Positions 7,629-16,557 of a stretch of DNA of 64,000 nt are shown one piece after another. Location: NCBI GenBank assembly GCA_964452355.1, contig CAYVKV010000004.1:34881-98880 (forward strand). Reading direction: 5' to 3'. Position 1 is the first letter of the stretch. Each line of letters opens with the position of its first letter. This DNA is from UBA1450 sp964452355. GTDB taxonomy: Bacteria > Patescibacteriota > Microgenomatia > UBA1406 > GWC2-37-13. The translations under genes and the position numbers were made by a program. The notes under the pieces are model-generated. The model ran no database searches and was not told where the DNA came from. It saw only the letters and a program-made list of their open reading frames with translations.

Positions 7629-9905
7629 TTACTGTTTATTGAATTCAATTAGAAATATTCTGTCAGATGAAATTGAGGTATTATAGATGATTTCATTATC
7701 CTTCGCAAGAGGAGAAAGATTGTGTCGCTCAATGGTCATATTTTTGGGATAGGAAAATGTAAATTTAAAGTCAGAATTTTGGGAGCCGATCTGTTTTTGC
7801 AGTATCAATTGATACGTCCCACCCCCCGATACAATGGTTGTGGGGAGTTTGTATGCTATTGCTACCGTTTTGGATTGTTGCGGCTCAATTGATAGCAAAA
7901 ATCCAACGGTTTTATTTTCAAAATTTGTTTCATCGTAATCTTCAATAATGACACCATCAACCGTTATCGATTCAATAAATGAATTTGGCGGAATGAGTAG
8001 CTGAAAGTAATTTTTATATATTCCACCCGGAAAGACTCCTTTATGAGAATCATTTGTGTATCTGACCGTGTATGAGTTTGTAATCTTTCCTTTTGCATCG
8101 ACACTAACCTTCAGCTCCATCGGGTTACTTGTAAAGAAATTAGCCTTATTTACTCCAAGATTCGCGTCCAGAGGAAATAAATAGTCTGGAATACAATGGA
8201 GTGCGTCAGAAAGTGAACAGGAAGGTTTGAGAATTCGACCCGACCAATAATTTTTTTCAAATAATGATTGTATGTCTGGGTCTTTTGAGAACAAGACGAG
8301 CTGTTTATTATCGAGAGATCGCTCAAACTCTTTAAGAATTATTGGTAACGAAGCATCGTGAAGACCAAATAGCATTTGGTTTGCGACACTTGAGAGAAAG
8401 CTTTTTTTCTGTTGTGAGCCGGGAAAAAAATCTTCTTCCGCATAAAGTTGTGCTTTAATATAAAAATTTTCAGAGGTTATTGATTCTTTAAAATCCGGAA
8501 TATAGAGTGATTTGACAGATTTTAAAAGGTTTTGAACTCCGGTTGTTGTGATGAGCATTCCTCCATCAAAGTTTGACTCATTGATTTCTTGATTGAGTAA
8601 ATATTCTGCCTCCTTGAAATTGATAACGAAGTCTCCCGTAAAGGCCGAATCTCTCAAAAACCAATGTGTTTGGTTGAGAAACTTTGAAATCGGTTTTGGC
8701 GGGTCGATGTGGGAGAACAGCTGACCATCAACATCATATACATCAAACAGTTCCAGTTCTTGTATGGTGAAATTTTTCACTCTGAGTATTGCGAGAGATC
8801 CGATAAAGCCGCCTCCCGGTCGAAGCTCCATATTGTTTGCAAAAAGGAGCAAGTATTTTTTTTCGGTGTCTTTTGCGAGTAATTGCTCCACATGGGGGAG
8901 CAATTCTTGAGCCAATTGAAGTGCCTGTGTTGATTGTTCGAGGATTTCTTTTGCATTTTTCAATTCTTTTGACCAAGGAGGGAGTTTATTAACCAGAATT
9001 TGAACATGTTCACTGAGAAGTTTTGTTTCAACTGAGATACTCTTTTGTGCCAAAATCATGTTTTGATATTCTTGTTCTGATTTATTTTTCAACATGAGTC
9101 CATCGATAAATATCGCGGCATCAGCGCGAAGTTTTTTTTGAGAAACGAGTACGTGCTGCGTAGATTCATTTACTTGGAAAAGATCTTCGATGGGAAGAGC
9201 AAGAGAAAGAAAGTGATAAGATGGTCGCGCAAATTGATACATTCGAGTGGCCAAAACCAGTGAATTTCTTCCATAGGTGGTAAGCCTGCTTGATTGCAAA
9301 TCGTTGGTGATATTTTTTGCAGCGCTGAAATGAAAAAAAGTCGAAGCGATAAGTGGGGGGAGAAAGAGTATTTGGGAAAGAAAAATACAGAAGAACCCGA
9401 TTACGATCAGCATCTTTGGTTTTCGAATGCGTTGCCAAAGAGAAACGGGTGGCGGTACCTGATTTACGCCTCGTGAATATTTTTTTTGGCGATGGTATAT
9501 ATGCAGATAGTTGTCTGACGTTCGGGAAAAAACAAACCAAAGGAGCGTATCGATATCTTTTTCACTATGTTCGGGAGATGATTCGATATTGATAATTTTG
9601 ACATGACTCAGTTTGTGATCGTAAACATACGAACTCAAGGTTGTTGCACGCTCTTTTTGATCGAAAAGAATGTAGAGAACCTTTTTGTCTGAATCATTTT
9701 TAAACTCAGATGGAATGATAAGTGAGTAATCAAGGAAGATAATCACGTTAAAGCTTTCGTATTCGTCGCTCATTTTTGAACGTATTATTGTCACTACGCT
9801 CATACTCTGAAGTTTCTTAGTGAGAAGAGTAAGAAATGCAGATTTTTTTGGCGAAACGATAAGCGCTGATTGGTCCTGTCCGTCTATTTCCGTAGTCAGA
9901 ATCAT
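7629..9905 (-). CDS. DUF4012-domain membrane protein
   Basis: The 758-residue protein has three parts: an N-terminal alpha/beta region (about 1-135) with a Rossmann-like feel, one transmembrane helix at about 165-190 (MLIVIGFFCIFLSQILFLPPLI), and a long extracytoplasmic part. The segment YLLLFANNMELRPGGGFIGSLAILRV with the downstream ELFDVYDVDGQL is the signature of DUF4012. This family is widespread in Patescibacteria and also found in Actinobacteria; its function is unknown, with a cell-surface role suspected. A TTTACA-N17-CATACT promoter ends 2 nt before the ATG. Confidence 0.85.
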   Translation of the reverse strand: MILTTEIDGQDQSALIVSPKKSAFLTLLTKKLQSMSVVTIIRSKMSDEYESFNVIIFLDYSLIIPSEFKNDSDKKVLYILFDQKERATTLSSYVYDHKLSHVKIINIESSPEHSEKDIDTLLWFVFSRTSDNYLHIYHRQKKYSRGVNQVPPPVSLWQRIRKPKMLIVIGFFCIFLSQILFLPPLIASTFFHFSAAKNITNDLQSSRLTTYGRNSLVLATRMYQFARPSYHFLSLALPIEDLFQVNESTQHVLVSQKKLRADAAIFIDGLMLKNKSEQEYQNMILAQKSISVETKLLSEHVQILVNKLPPWSKELKNAKEILEQSTQALQLAQELLPHVEQLLAKDTEKKYLLLFANNMELRPGGGFIGSLAILRVKNFTIQELELFDVYDVDGQLFSHIDPPKPISKFLNQTHWFLRDSAFTGDFVINFKEAEYLLNQEINESNFDGGMLITTTGVQNLLKSVKSLYIPDFKESITSENFYIKAQLYAEEDFFPGSQQKKSFLSSVANQMLFGLHDASLPIILKEFERSLDNKQLVLFSKDPDIQSLFEKNYWSGRILKPSCSLSDALHCIPDYLFPLDANLGVNKANFFTSNPMELKVSVDAKGKITNSYTVRYTNDSHKGVFPGGIYKNYFQLLIPPNSFIESITVDGVIIEDYDETNFENKTVGFLLSIEPQQSKTVAIAYKLPTTIVSGGGTYQLILQKQIGSQNSDFKFTFSYPKNMTIERHNLSPLAKDNEIIYNTSISSDRIFLIEFNKQ

Positions 9906-9995
9906 AAAGTATGAATAAATTAACAGTTTTTGTAAATTGAAGAGGGCTCATCAAATATGAACGAGACCGCATGCGCACACTGATATAATTGTAAT

Positions 9996-10463
9996 ATGAA
10001 AAAGAAAATATGGGAACATACGGAAATTGGGAACCGTATCAGCGAGTTCAAGGGAAAAAAAATCGTTTTAGTGGGCGGTTGTTTTGACCTCATTCATTAC
10101 GGTCATCATACTTTTTTACAAAAAGCAAAAGAACAGGGTGACGTTCTTATTGTCGCACTTGAACCGGATAAGCACATTCGAAATAAAAAAAAGCGCCGGC
10201 CCGTGCATACACAGATGGAGCGCGCTGAGATACTCACCGCTTTGACCTATATTGATGCTATAATTCTTCTTCCGTACATTGCGGATGAAAGTGAGTATCA
10301 AAAGCTGGTTGAAATAATTCAACCGTTTATCATCGCAATAACTGAAGGAGATCCTCATAAAGATAAAAAACAAAGTCAAGCAGTTACGATTGGCGCAACA
10401 GTCAAAGAAGTGGTTCCTCTCATGCCACGGTTTGCAACGAGTTCGATTATTGAAAATTATTAA
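9996..10463 (+). CDS. Cytidylyltransferase-like (RfaE/TagD type) nucleotidyltransferase
   Basis: The 155-residue protein has the nucleotidyltransferase fold. Its motif GGCFDLIHYGHH contains the HxGH nucleotide-binding signature, and a basic RNKKKRRPVHTQMERAEIL segment resembles the second conserved block. Related enzymes join CTP or ATP to a phosphorylated sugar or alcohol (glycerol-3-phosphate, heptose phosphate), but the substrate is not evident. TATAAT (9984-9989) lies 6 nt before the ATG. It is probably co-transcribed with the next gene, 14 nt downstream. Confidence 0.85.
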   Translation: MKKKIWEHTEIGNRISEFKGKKIVLVGGCFDLIHYGHHTFLQKAKEQGDVLIVALEPDKHIRNKKKRRPVHTQMERAEILTALTYIDAIILLPYIADESEYQKLVEIIQPFIIAITEGDPHKDKKQSQAVTIGATVKEVVPLMPRFATSSIIENY

Positions 10464-10477
10464 TAAAAATACAATAT

Positions 10478-11023
10478 ATGAGATTATTTCTTGGAGTGAG
10501 CATCCCAAATGAGTCAATAAAACAAATTAAAACCGCAATTGGTGCAATAAAAAATGAGTATCCGGAGTTTGATTGGGTTCCCGAGCACAATTATCATCTC
10601 ACGATATTTTTTTTTGGTGAACGAAGTGAAGATAGAATTCCAGATATGATTGAAGGAATAGAGCAAACGATATTTGATCTTAACCCGTCACAACTTTCAG
10701 TCTCTGGAGTGGGGCTCTTTGTTAAAAAAGGAATCAATATGCATATGACATACGAGAGGAGTAAAGAGCTTGAAGTCATTCATAACAGAATAATCTCTGT
10801 TATTGGAGCACAAATTCCCCAAAAACATGATTTATTCACTCCCCATACAACCGTTGCAAAATACAAACTTCCGTCAAAACAGCAGTATTTTCATCTCAAG
10901 AAAAAGGTAAAGAAAATAGCTGTTGACATAGAAATTCCTTTTGAAACGTTACATTTGTATGAAAGTGTAACGAAAAAACCATTTCCAGAATACCGTATTA
11001 TTCATACGTTTCATCTTCAATAA
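10478..11023 (+). CDS. thpR: RNA 2',3'-cyclic phosphodiesterase (2'-5' RNA ligase family)
   Basis: The 181-residue member of the 2H phosphoesterase superfamily carries both HxTx motifs, HLTI (N-terminal half) and HTTV (C-terminal half). It starts with the family's typical RLFLGVSIP. These enzymes open 2',3'-cyclic phosphates on RNA and can ligate tRNA halves in vitro. It follows the nucleotidyltransferase gene by 14 nt, with no Shine-Dalgarno. Confidence 0.88.
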   Translation: MRLFLGVSIPNESIKQIKTAIGAIKNEYPEFDWVPEHNYHLTIFFFGERSEDRIPDMIEGIEQTIFDLNPSQLSVSGVGLFVKKGINMHMTYERSKELEVIHNRIISVIGAQIPQKHDLFTPHTTVAKYKLPSKQQYFHLKKKVKKIAVDIEIPFETLHLYESVTKKPFPEYRIIHTFHLQ

Positions 11024-11078
11024 ACAATCATTCTCAAAAAATGACCGTATGTGAGGTGTTGTATTCTGGATGGTGGCT

Positions 11079-11276
11079 TTATCCTTTAATACTGTCCCAG
11101 GTTTCTTTTGAAACGAATTTTGTGAGCTTGACACCATCCTTTACCGCTTTAAGTGCGTAACGAATTTGAGTTGCTCCACTTTTTGTCTCTCTTTCATACG
11201 TTACTTTTTCAACAGTTGAAACTGGTACTGAGACTTTCATTTTGTTTTTTACATCGTAAAATTCTACTTGATCCAT
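11079..11276 (-). CDS. Small conserved-looking protein of unknown function (65 aa)
   Basis: The short, charged, lysine-rich protein begins MDQVEFYDVKNKMKVSVP and ends TKFVSKETWDSIKG. I do not recognise a named family; the pattern suggests a small beta-rich cytosolic protein. It is the only gene in the window with a strong extended Shine-Dalgarno (11284-11292, 7 nt from the ATG), which points to high translation. That real signal supports it as a true gene despite its size. It lies 25 nt after the gene at 11302-11625. Confidence 0.7.
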   Translation of the reverse strand: MDQVEFYDVKNKMKVSVPVSTVEKVTYERETKSGATQIRYALKAVKDGVKLTKFVSKETWDSIKG

Positions 11277-11283
11277 ATATATC

Positions 11284-11292
11284 CACCCCCTT
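11284..11292 (-). promoter_or_regulatory. Extended Shine-Dalgarno of the 65-residue protein
   Basis: AAGGGGGTG differs from the full anti-SD complement AAGGAGGTG at one place, where G can still pair with U. The spacing to the ATG is 7 nt. It indicates that the organism's 16S rRNA retains an anti-Shine-Dalgarno tail even though most genes here do not use it. Confidence 0.75.
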
Positions 11293-11301
11293 TCTTAATA
11301 A

Positions 11302-11625
11302 TTAGAAACGAATAACTGACGTGATATCAAAGTAATTGTTTTGTGCCGAAATAAACAATCCAAACTGAATAATGATGAGTACCGTCGTAATCAGTAAGCT
11401 CTTGGTGAATTCTTGCTTGAATACTGCAGAGGAATGACGAATGTCACCAAATAGTGCAGCGTGTTTTATGGGTTCAGACGGCGATATTTTAGTTTCAGGA
11501 GGTGTGTTGTGCCTGATGTCTGCGGTCGAGATTGCCATTTTTTCTTGCGTTTGCGGAACGTGAAGCACAAGAGGTTTTCTTCTACCCTTTGCTTGAAGCT
11601 TGTGTTTCTTCGTTTTTTTAGGCAT
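11302..11625 (-). CDS. Small C-terminally membrane-anchored protein, unknown function
   Basis: The 107-residue protein has a very basic N-terminus (PKKTKKHKLQAKGRRKP), a polar middle and one hydrophobic helix near the C-terminus (LLITTVLIIIQFGLFISA), followed by about 16 residues. The basic end probably stays in the cytosol. No family is recognised. ATG 11625 is chosen over an upstream GTG at 11649. It is probably co-transcribed with the 65-residue gene downstream. Confidence 0.6.
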   Translation of the reverse strand: MPKKTKKHKLQAKGRRKPLVLHVPQTQEKMAISTADIRHNTPPETKISPSEPIKHAALFGDIRHSSAVFKQEFTKSLLITTVLIIIQFGLFISAQNNYFDITSVIRF

Positions 11626-11781
11626 GAGGTCATTTAACCATATTGACACCTCATATGCAAGAGGTTACAATAATAAAATTCTTTGTTCAAATTTTTTATA
11701 ATTTGATTGGTATAAAAAAAGTTTGAAAAATTTAAACTGTCTGTTTTTGTAGATTGTCAGAGCGATATTCATCAATTTTGA

Positions 11782-11811
11782 TTGACGCATCGATAAATAG
11801 TAGTCTACAAT
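11782..11811 (+). promoter_or_regulatory. Sigma-70-type promoter for the DUF3048 gene
   Basis: TTGACG (11782-11787), 18-nt spacer, TACAAT (11806-11811). The predicted start site gives a leader of about 27 nt before the ATG at 11845. It lies in the 219-nt divergent region; the rest of that region is AT-rich without further clear signals. Confidence 0.6.
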
Positions 11812-11844
11812 AAATCAATTATCATTTTTTACGAAACACTTGGT

Positions 11845-12999
11845 ATGGATAAAAAAATGCTTATTATTCTTGGTGTCGTGATTTATGCTCTTTCAACATT
11901 TGCATCATATAGTTATTTCAATGCGCAAGCTTCAACGAAAAAAGTAGCTTATGAAGCGCCGGTTGGTGAGGATGGGAGCGCACAGGATGGCGCGCCAAAA
12001 ACAGAACCCTGCCCATTGAATGGACAATTATATTCAGAAGAACAGCGAAGCATTTGGGAAGCGCGACGCCCCCTTGGAATTATGGTTCAAAATAATATTG
12101 AAGCTCGACCACAATCGGGATTGTCAGGAGCAGATATAGTTCATGAAGTTGTTGCAGAAGGCGGAATCACTCGTTTCCTTACGATCTACTATTGTGAAAA
12201 TCCAGACGTAGTTGGGTCAGTCAGATCTGCTCGAATGTACTACATACAACTGCTTCAGGGATTTGGAGAATATCCACTATACGCTCATGTCGGGGGAGCA
12301 AATAAATCTGGACCTGCAGATGCGTTAGGAGAAATCAGAAAGTTAAAATGGTGGAATTATAATGATTTAGATAATTTAGGGAGTGTCGGTTTTCCACAGA
12401 TGTGGCGAGATTATGATCGACTGCCGGGACGTGCCACAGAACATACTGTTTACACCAATACCGAAAAATTATGGTCTTATGCAGCTCAGAAACGCGAGCT
12501 TACCAATGTTGATGCGGATGGCGTTGAATGGTCTGAAGATTGGAAACCATGGACATTTCAAGGTGATGCAAAAATAGAAGAACGAGGTGCTGTATCAAAG
12601 ATAAACTTTGGCTTTTGGGATGATTCGCTTGGATCAGATTATCTTGTTGAATGGAATTATGATAAAACAACGAATCGATATTTGAGAGTCAATGGAGGTG
12701 AAAAACATATTGATTTCAACACAGACAAGCAACTTTCAGCAAAAAATGTGATTGTGGTTTTTGCAGATGAAAGTGTTGCAAAAGACGGATACGAACATGG
12801 ACAACATCTTTTGTATGATGTGATAGGAACCGATGATGCGATCATATTCCAAAACGGTCAGGCGATCAAAGGGAGTTGGAAAAAAACCGACGAAGAAGAT
12901 ATGATGATATTTTATGATAAAGATGGAGAAGAGATAGAGCTGGTAGCGGGAAAGATTTGGATTGAAGTTCTCCCAACAGGAAACGACGTTACCTATTAA
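11845..12999 (+). CDS. DUF3048 (YerB-like) extracytoplasmic protein
   Basis: The 384-residue protein has an N-terminal membrane helix (about 4-22) and then a DUF3048 domain. Recognisable parts are RRPLGIMVQNNIEARPQSGLSGADIVHEVVAEGGITRFLTIY and VGSVRSARMYY..LLQGFG. The C-terminal domain (KTTNRYLRVNGGEKHIDF..., KNVIVVFADE) is also usual. Family members are surface-exposed, some as lipoproteins; no catalytic role is established. Here the anchor is a helix rather than a lipobox. Confidence 0.88.
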   Translation: MDKKMLIILGVVIYALSTFASYSYFNAQASTKKVAYEAPVGEDGSAQDGAPKTEPCPLNGQLYSEEQRSIWEARRPLGIMVQNNIEARPQSGLSGADIVHEVVAEGGITRFLTIYYCENPDVVGSVRSARMYYIQLLQGFGEYPLYAHVGGANKSGPADALGEIRKLKWWNYNDLDNLGSVGFPQMWRDYDRLPGRATEHTVYTNTEKLWSYAAQKRELTNVDADGVEWSEDWKPWTFQGDAKIEERGAVSKINFGFWDDSLGSDYLVEWNYDKTTNRYLRVNGGEKHIDFNTDKQLSAKNVIVVFADESVAKDGYEHGQHLLYDVIGTDDAIIFQNGQAIKGSWKKTDEEDMMIFYDKDGEEIELVAGKIWIEVLPTGNDVTY

Positions 13000-13023
13000 T
13001 TTTGGGAAATTGAGTCAATTGCT

Positions 13024-13599
13024 ATGTTAGAAAAAATAATTCCATCAAAAGTACGAAGGAAAATACTTGAGCTGTACTTTCATCATATTGATGACAATTA
13101 TTATCTTCGAGAAATTGTGCGAATGACTGATGAGGAAGTAAATGCGGTGAAACGAGAGCTTGACATTCTTCATGATGCAAAAGTTCTCTTAAGAGAACGG
13201 AGAACCAACAAAGTATTCTATACTCTAAACAAAAACTATATATTTTTTGACGAATTCTTGAGAATTTTTACCAAATCCACCTCTCTTTCTGAATTACTTC
13301 TCAAAAATCTGAGCCAACTGGGGAAAGTAAAATATATAACTTTGTCGATGAAATATGTAAAACGAGCACCAATCAAAGAAGATGAAATCTACGCTCTTTT
13401 TGTTGGTGTGGTCGTTGTGCCTGAAGTAGAAAGTATTATGAATACCGCAAAGAAAGATTTTGGATGGGAGATCAATTATACGGTAATGACTGAAGATGAG
13501 CTCAAATTTCGAAAGAAAAATAACGATCCCTTTATATGGAAATTTCTTCGACAACCAAAAGTCATGCTCGTGGGTCAAGAAGAAGATCTGGTAAAATAA
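13024..13599 (+). CDS. Winged-helix regulator with nucleotidyltransferase-like C-terminal domain
   Basis: The 191-residue protein has an N-terminal winged helix (about 1-75; VRRKILELYF..., YYLREIVRMTDEEVNAVKRELDILHDAKVLLRERRTNKVFYTLN). A second domain (KVKYITLSMKYVKRAPIKEDEIYALFVGVVVV) resembles the MNT-like fold often fused to such regulators, but no catalytic GS..D.D motif is visible. It is probably a DNA-binding regulator. It precedes secD by 56 nt, which may or may not reflect regulation. Confidence 0.65.
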   Translation: MLEKIIPSKVRRKILELYFHHIDDNYYLREIVRMTDEEVNAVKRELDILHDAKVLLRERRTNKVFYTLNKNYIFFDEFLRIFTKSTSLSELLLKNLSQLGKVKYITLSMKYVKRAPIKEDEIYALFVGVVVVPEVESIMNTAKKDFGWEINYTVMTEDELKFRKKNNDPFIWKFLRQPKVMLVGQEEDLVK

Positions 13600-13655
13600 C
13601 TCATCATAAGTAATTGAGAATCATTATATTGTTGTACTTTAATACATAGCACCAC

Positions 13656-15029
13656 ATGAAATACATTCTTTACGTTTTCATATTCCTAGTGACCATTCTT
13701 GTTCTTTGGATTGATTTGCCTCGCTCTATTCCGATTAAATTTGCTGCATTTGGACAAACCGTTGATACCGAAATTAAGCCGCTCGTTATAAATATTCAGG
13801 GAACGAACTTCAGATATTATAAAGAGTTCAAAACTCAACTCGGACTTGACCTTAAAGGGGGAAGTCATATGGTGTTTGAAGCAGATACCTCGGAAACAAA
13901 ACAATCAGACCTTGAAGACGCGCTGAATGCTTCGCGTGATGTTATCGAGCGACGAGTAAATATGTTTGGAGTATCTGAGCCAGTCGTTCGAACGGTCAAG
14001 TCAGGAAATATATATCGCATCTCGGTTGATCTTCCTGGAGTATATGACGTTGCACAGGCATCAGCGCTTATCGGTCAAACTGCCCAACTTCACTTTAAAA
14101 CACAACCCAATGAAGATGAAGAGCCTCCTGTCGGTGATGATTCGGAATCAACGGAAAGTGCCGGTCTTGCATTATTCAATCTGACAAAAACTACCGATTT
14201 AACAGGGAAAGATGTAAAAAAAGCAACGGTAACATTTGACCCGCAAACCGGCCAACCACAAGTTGCCCTCGAGTTTACGAAAGAAGGGGGAAAGATGTTT
14301 GCAACTATCACGAAGGAAAATATCCAAAAACAGGTGGGAATATTTCTTGATGATATATTGATCTCGGCGCCAACCGTACAGCAAGAAATTCGTGATGGAA
14401 ATGCCGTGATCTCAGGAAGTTTCACATCAAAAGATGCAAAACAACTTGCAGTTGCCATTAACTCTGGAGCGCTTCCGCTCTCCATCAATCTTGTCGAGCA
14501 GAGAAGTGTCGGCCCGTCTCTGGGGACTATTGAAGTTCAACGAAGTGTAACTGCGGGAGTGGTCGGACTTGGAATGGTAATGATTTTTATGGTCGCCTAT
14601 TATGGTCGTCTTGGTATGATTGCAAATGTTGCACTCATAATTTATGGTTTGATTACTTTTGCAATATTTCGAGCGGTTCCCATCGTTCTGACTCTTCCGG
14701 GAGTTGCCGGATTTGTTCTTTCAATTGGAATGGCAGTTGATTCTAACATTCTCATTTTTGAACGAATTAAAGAAGAAAAGCGAAAAGGAAAATCATTTGA
14801 TACCGCAATTCGCCTTGGATTTGGTCGAGCGATAGATGCGATAAAAGATGCCAATGTCACAACACTTCTTGTTGCGTTTATTTTGTTTAACCCATTAAAC
14901 TGGGAGTTTTTGCCGCAGTTTGGATTGGTACGTGGCTTTGCACTCACGCTTGCTGTTGGTGTCGCAACGAGTTTGTTTACCGGCATTGTGATCACGCGTC
15001 GATTGATACAAATTTTTTATAAAAAATAG
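13656..15029 (+). CDS. secD: Protein translocase subunit SecD
   Basis: The 457-residue SecD works with SecF and SecYEG in proton-driven completion of protein export. An N-terminal membrane helix is followed by the P1 region (QLGLDLKGGSHMVFEAD), then a conserved GIFLDDILISAPTVQ segment, then five C-terminal helices with the RND-type segment GFVLSIGMAVDSNILIFERIKEE. The first periplasmic domain is compact. secF follows after 27 nt. Confidence 0.95.
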   Translation: MKYILYVFIFLVTILVLWIDLPRSIPIKFAAFGQTVDTEIKPLVINIQGTNFRYYKEFKTQLGLDLKGGSHMVFEADTSETKQSDLEDALNASRDVIERRVNMFGVSEPVVRTVKSGNIYRISVDLPGVYDVAQASALIGQTAQLHFKTQPNEDEEPPVGDDSESTESAGLALFNLTKTTDLTGKDVKKATVTFDPQTGQPQVALEFTKEGGKMFATITKENIQKQVGIFLDDILISAPTVQQEIRDGNAVISGSFTSKDAKQLAVAINSGALPLSINLVEQRSVGPSLGTIEVQRSVTAGVVGLGMVMIFMVAYYGRLGMIANVALIIYGLITFAIFRAVPIVLTLPGVAGFVLSIGMAVDSNILIFERIKEEKRKGKSFDTAIRLGFGRAIDAIKDANVTTLLVAFILFNPLNWEFLPQFGLVRGFALTLAVGVATSLFTGIVITRRLIQIFYKK

Positions 15030-15056
15030 TTTTCTCTCTATTTGAAATAAATACGT

Positions 15057-15923
15057 ATGATACATTTTTTAAACTATTGGAAGGTATATTTGACAATATC
15101 ATTGTCGGTAATTATCTTTGGACTCGTTGCAATCTGGCAATGGGGGTATATCTATTCGATTGATTTTGTAGGTGGCACTAATCTGGAATATCGATTTGAA
15201 CCACCGGTTGAGCAACAATCTTTGGAGAATGTTGTGACTGAAAATGACATTGAAGTGATCCAAATTGAACAGCGATCAAACAGTGAATACGTATTGAGAT
15301 TACAAGCAATTGATGAACAAAAAGAACTTGAGCTCCGAACCACTTTGGAAAATGATTTGAACACAAAAATTGAGGTTTTACGCAGCGAGACGGTCGGTCC
15401 CGTGATTGGTGCTGAGACACTGAGAAAAACAGCAATTGCTGCAGCGATTGCGATTGTTGGAATATTGCTTTATGTTGCGTATGCATTCCGAAATTTCAAC
15501 TTTGCTCTTGCTGCGATTGTCGCTTTGTTTCATGATGCATTAGTTGTTGTTGGGCTGTATTCGGCTTTGTCCTATTTCTTTGGCGCAGAGCTTGATACTC
15601 TCTTTGTCACGGCACTTTTGACAACCATGTCGTTTTCAGTTCATGACACGATCGTTGTTTTTGATCAGATAAGAGACTATCGGAAACGATATGGAAAAGG
15701 AAATATTGAGGAATTTGCAAACAAAGCGCTCACCGATACCATGGTTCGATCACTCAACAACTCATTCACCATCATGTTCATGCTTCTGGCACTTGTTCTT
15801 CTCGGCGGGACCACGATACGATTTTTCGCGGTTACCCTTCTTATTGGTACGATTACCGGCACCTATTCGTCACCGTTTGTCGCAACTCCTATTGCGGTGT
15901 GGTTGGAGAAGGTGAGAAAGTAG
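15057..15923 (+). CDS. secF: Protein translocase subunit SecF
   Basis: The 288-residue partner of SecD has an N-terminal helix, the conserved YSIDFVGGTNLEYRF, a small periplasmic domain and five C-terminal helices including SFSVHDTIVVFDQIRDYRKRYG and the NNSFTIMF stretch. It ends 10 nt before the MBL-hydrolase gene, so the three are probably one transcript. Confidence 0.95.
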   Translation: MIHFLNYWKVYLTISLSVIIFGLVAIWQWGYIYSIDFVGGTNLEYRFEPPVEQQSLENVVTENDIEVIQIEQRSNSEYVLRLQAIDEQKELELRTTLENDLNTKIEVLRSETVGPVIGAETLRKTAIAAAIAIVGILLYVAYAFRNFNFALAAIVALFHDALVVVGLYSALSYFFGAELDTLFVTALLTTMSFSVHDTIVVFDQIRDYRKRYGKGNIEEFANKALTDTMVRSLNNSFTIMFMLLALVLLGGTTIRFFAVTLLIGTITGTYSSPFVATPIAVWLEKVRK

Positions 15924-15933
15924 CTTGAAAACC

Positions 15934-16557
15934 ATGAACATCCATCCGTATCCAATTGGAGAGATGCAATCAAATTGTTACCTTCTTGAAAAAGAGGGAC
16001 AAGCACTTCTTATTGATCCCGGAGACTCTGCAGATTTTCTTCTTGAAAAGATTCAGATACAAAGATTGGAACTGGTTGGAATCATCGCAACACATGGTCA
16101 TTTTGACCATATTATGGCAGTTGGCGAGATTCAGATGTCGTATCCGGAATTACCATTATTCATTCATGAAAATGACAGATTTCTTCTCAAAAGAGTCGTT
16201 GAAACAGCGCGACATTTTTTGGGATATGATCCCGTTGTTGTACCTATAGAATCGGCAGAGAATATGAAGCAGGGAAAATTGTCTATTCATGATTTTAACT
16301 TCACAATCATTGAAACACCGGGACATACACCGGGAAGTTGTTGTCTCCATTTTGAAAGGGAAAACGTTCTTTTTTCTGGAGATACATTATTTAAATCAGG
16401 AATTGGACGATATGATTTTTCATACAGTGATAAAGAGGATTTGAAAAAGTCTCTGGAGCGCATATTAGAGTTGCCTAAAATTACAACAGTATGTCCCGGG
16501 CATGGAGAAGAGACGTCTGTTGATGAAGAGAAGAATATTATTCAGCAGTTTTTTTGA
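15934..16557 (+). CDS. MBL-fold hydrolase (glyoxalase II-like)
   Basis: The 207-residue metallo-beta-lactamase-fold enzyme has zinc ligands in THGHFDH, in the GHTPGSCC histidine, in FSGDTLF (bridging Asp), and in CPGHGEET. Such proteins hydrolyse thioesters like lactoylglutathione, but CPR bacteria usually lack glutathione, so the substrate is open. ATG 15934 is preferred to TTG 15925. Its last 20 bases overlap the converging tRNA nucleotidyltransferase gene. Confidence 0.85.
   Translation: MNIHPYPIGEMQSNCYLLEKEGQALLIDPGDSADFLLEKIQIQRLELVGIIATHGHFDHIMAVGEIQMSYPELPLFIHENDRFLLKRVVETARHFLGYDPVVVPIESAENMKQGKLSIHDFNFTIIETPGHTPGSCCLHFERENVLFSGDTLFKSGIGRYDFSYSDKEDLKKSLERILELPKITTVCPGHGEETSVDEEKNIIQQFF

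Noticed and set aside
14090..14995. Long minus-strand ORFs opposite secD
   Set aside because: Shadows of the secD frame; no start signals and no family features.
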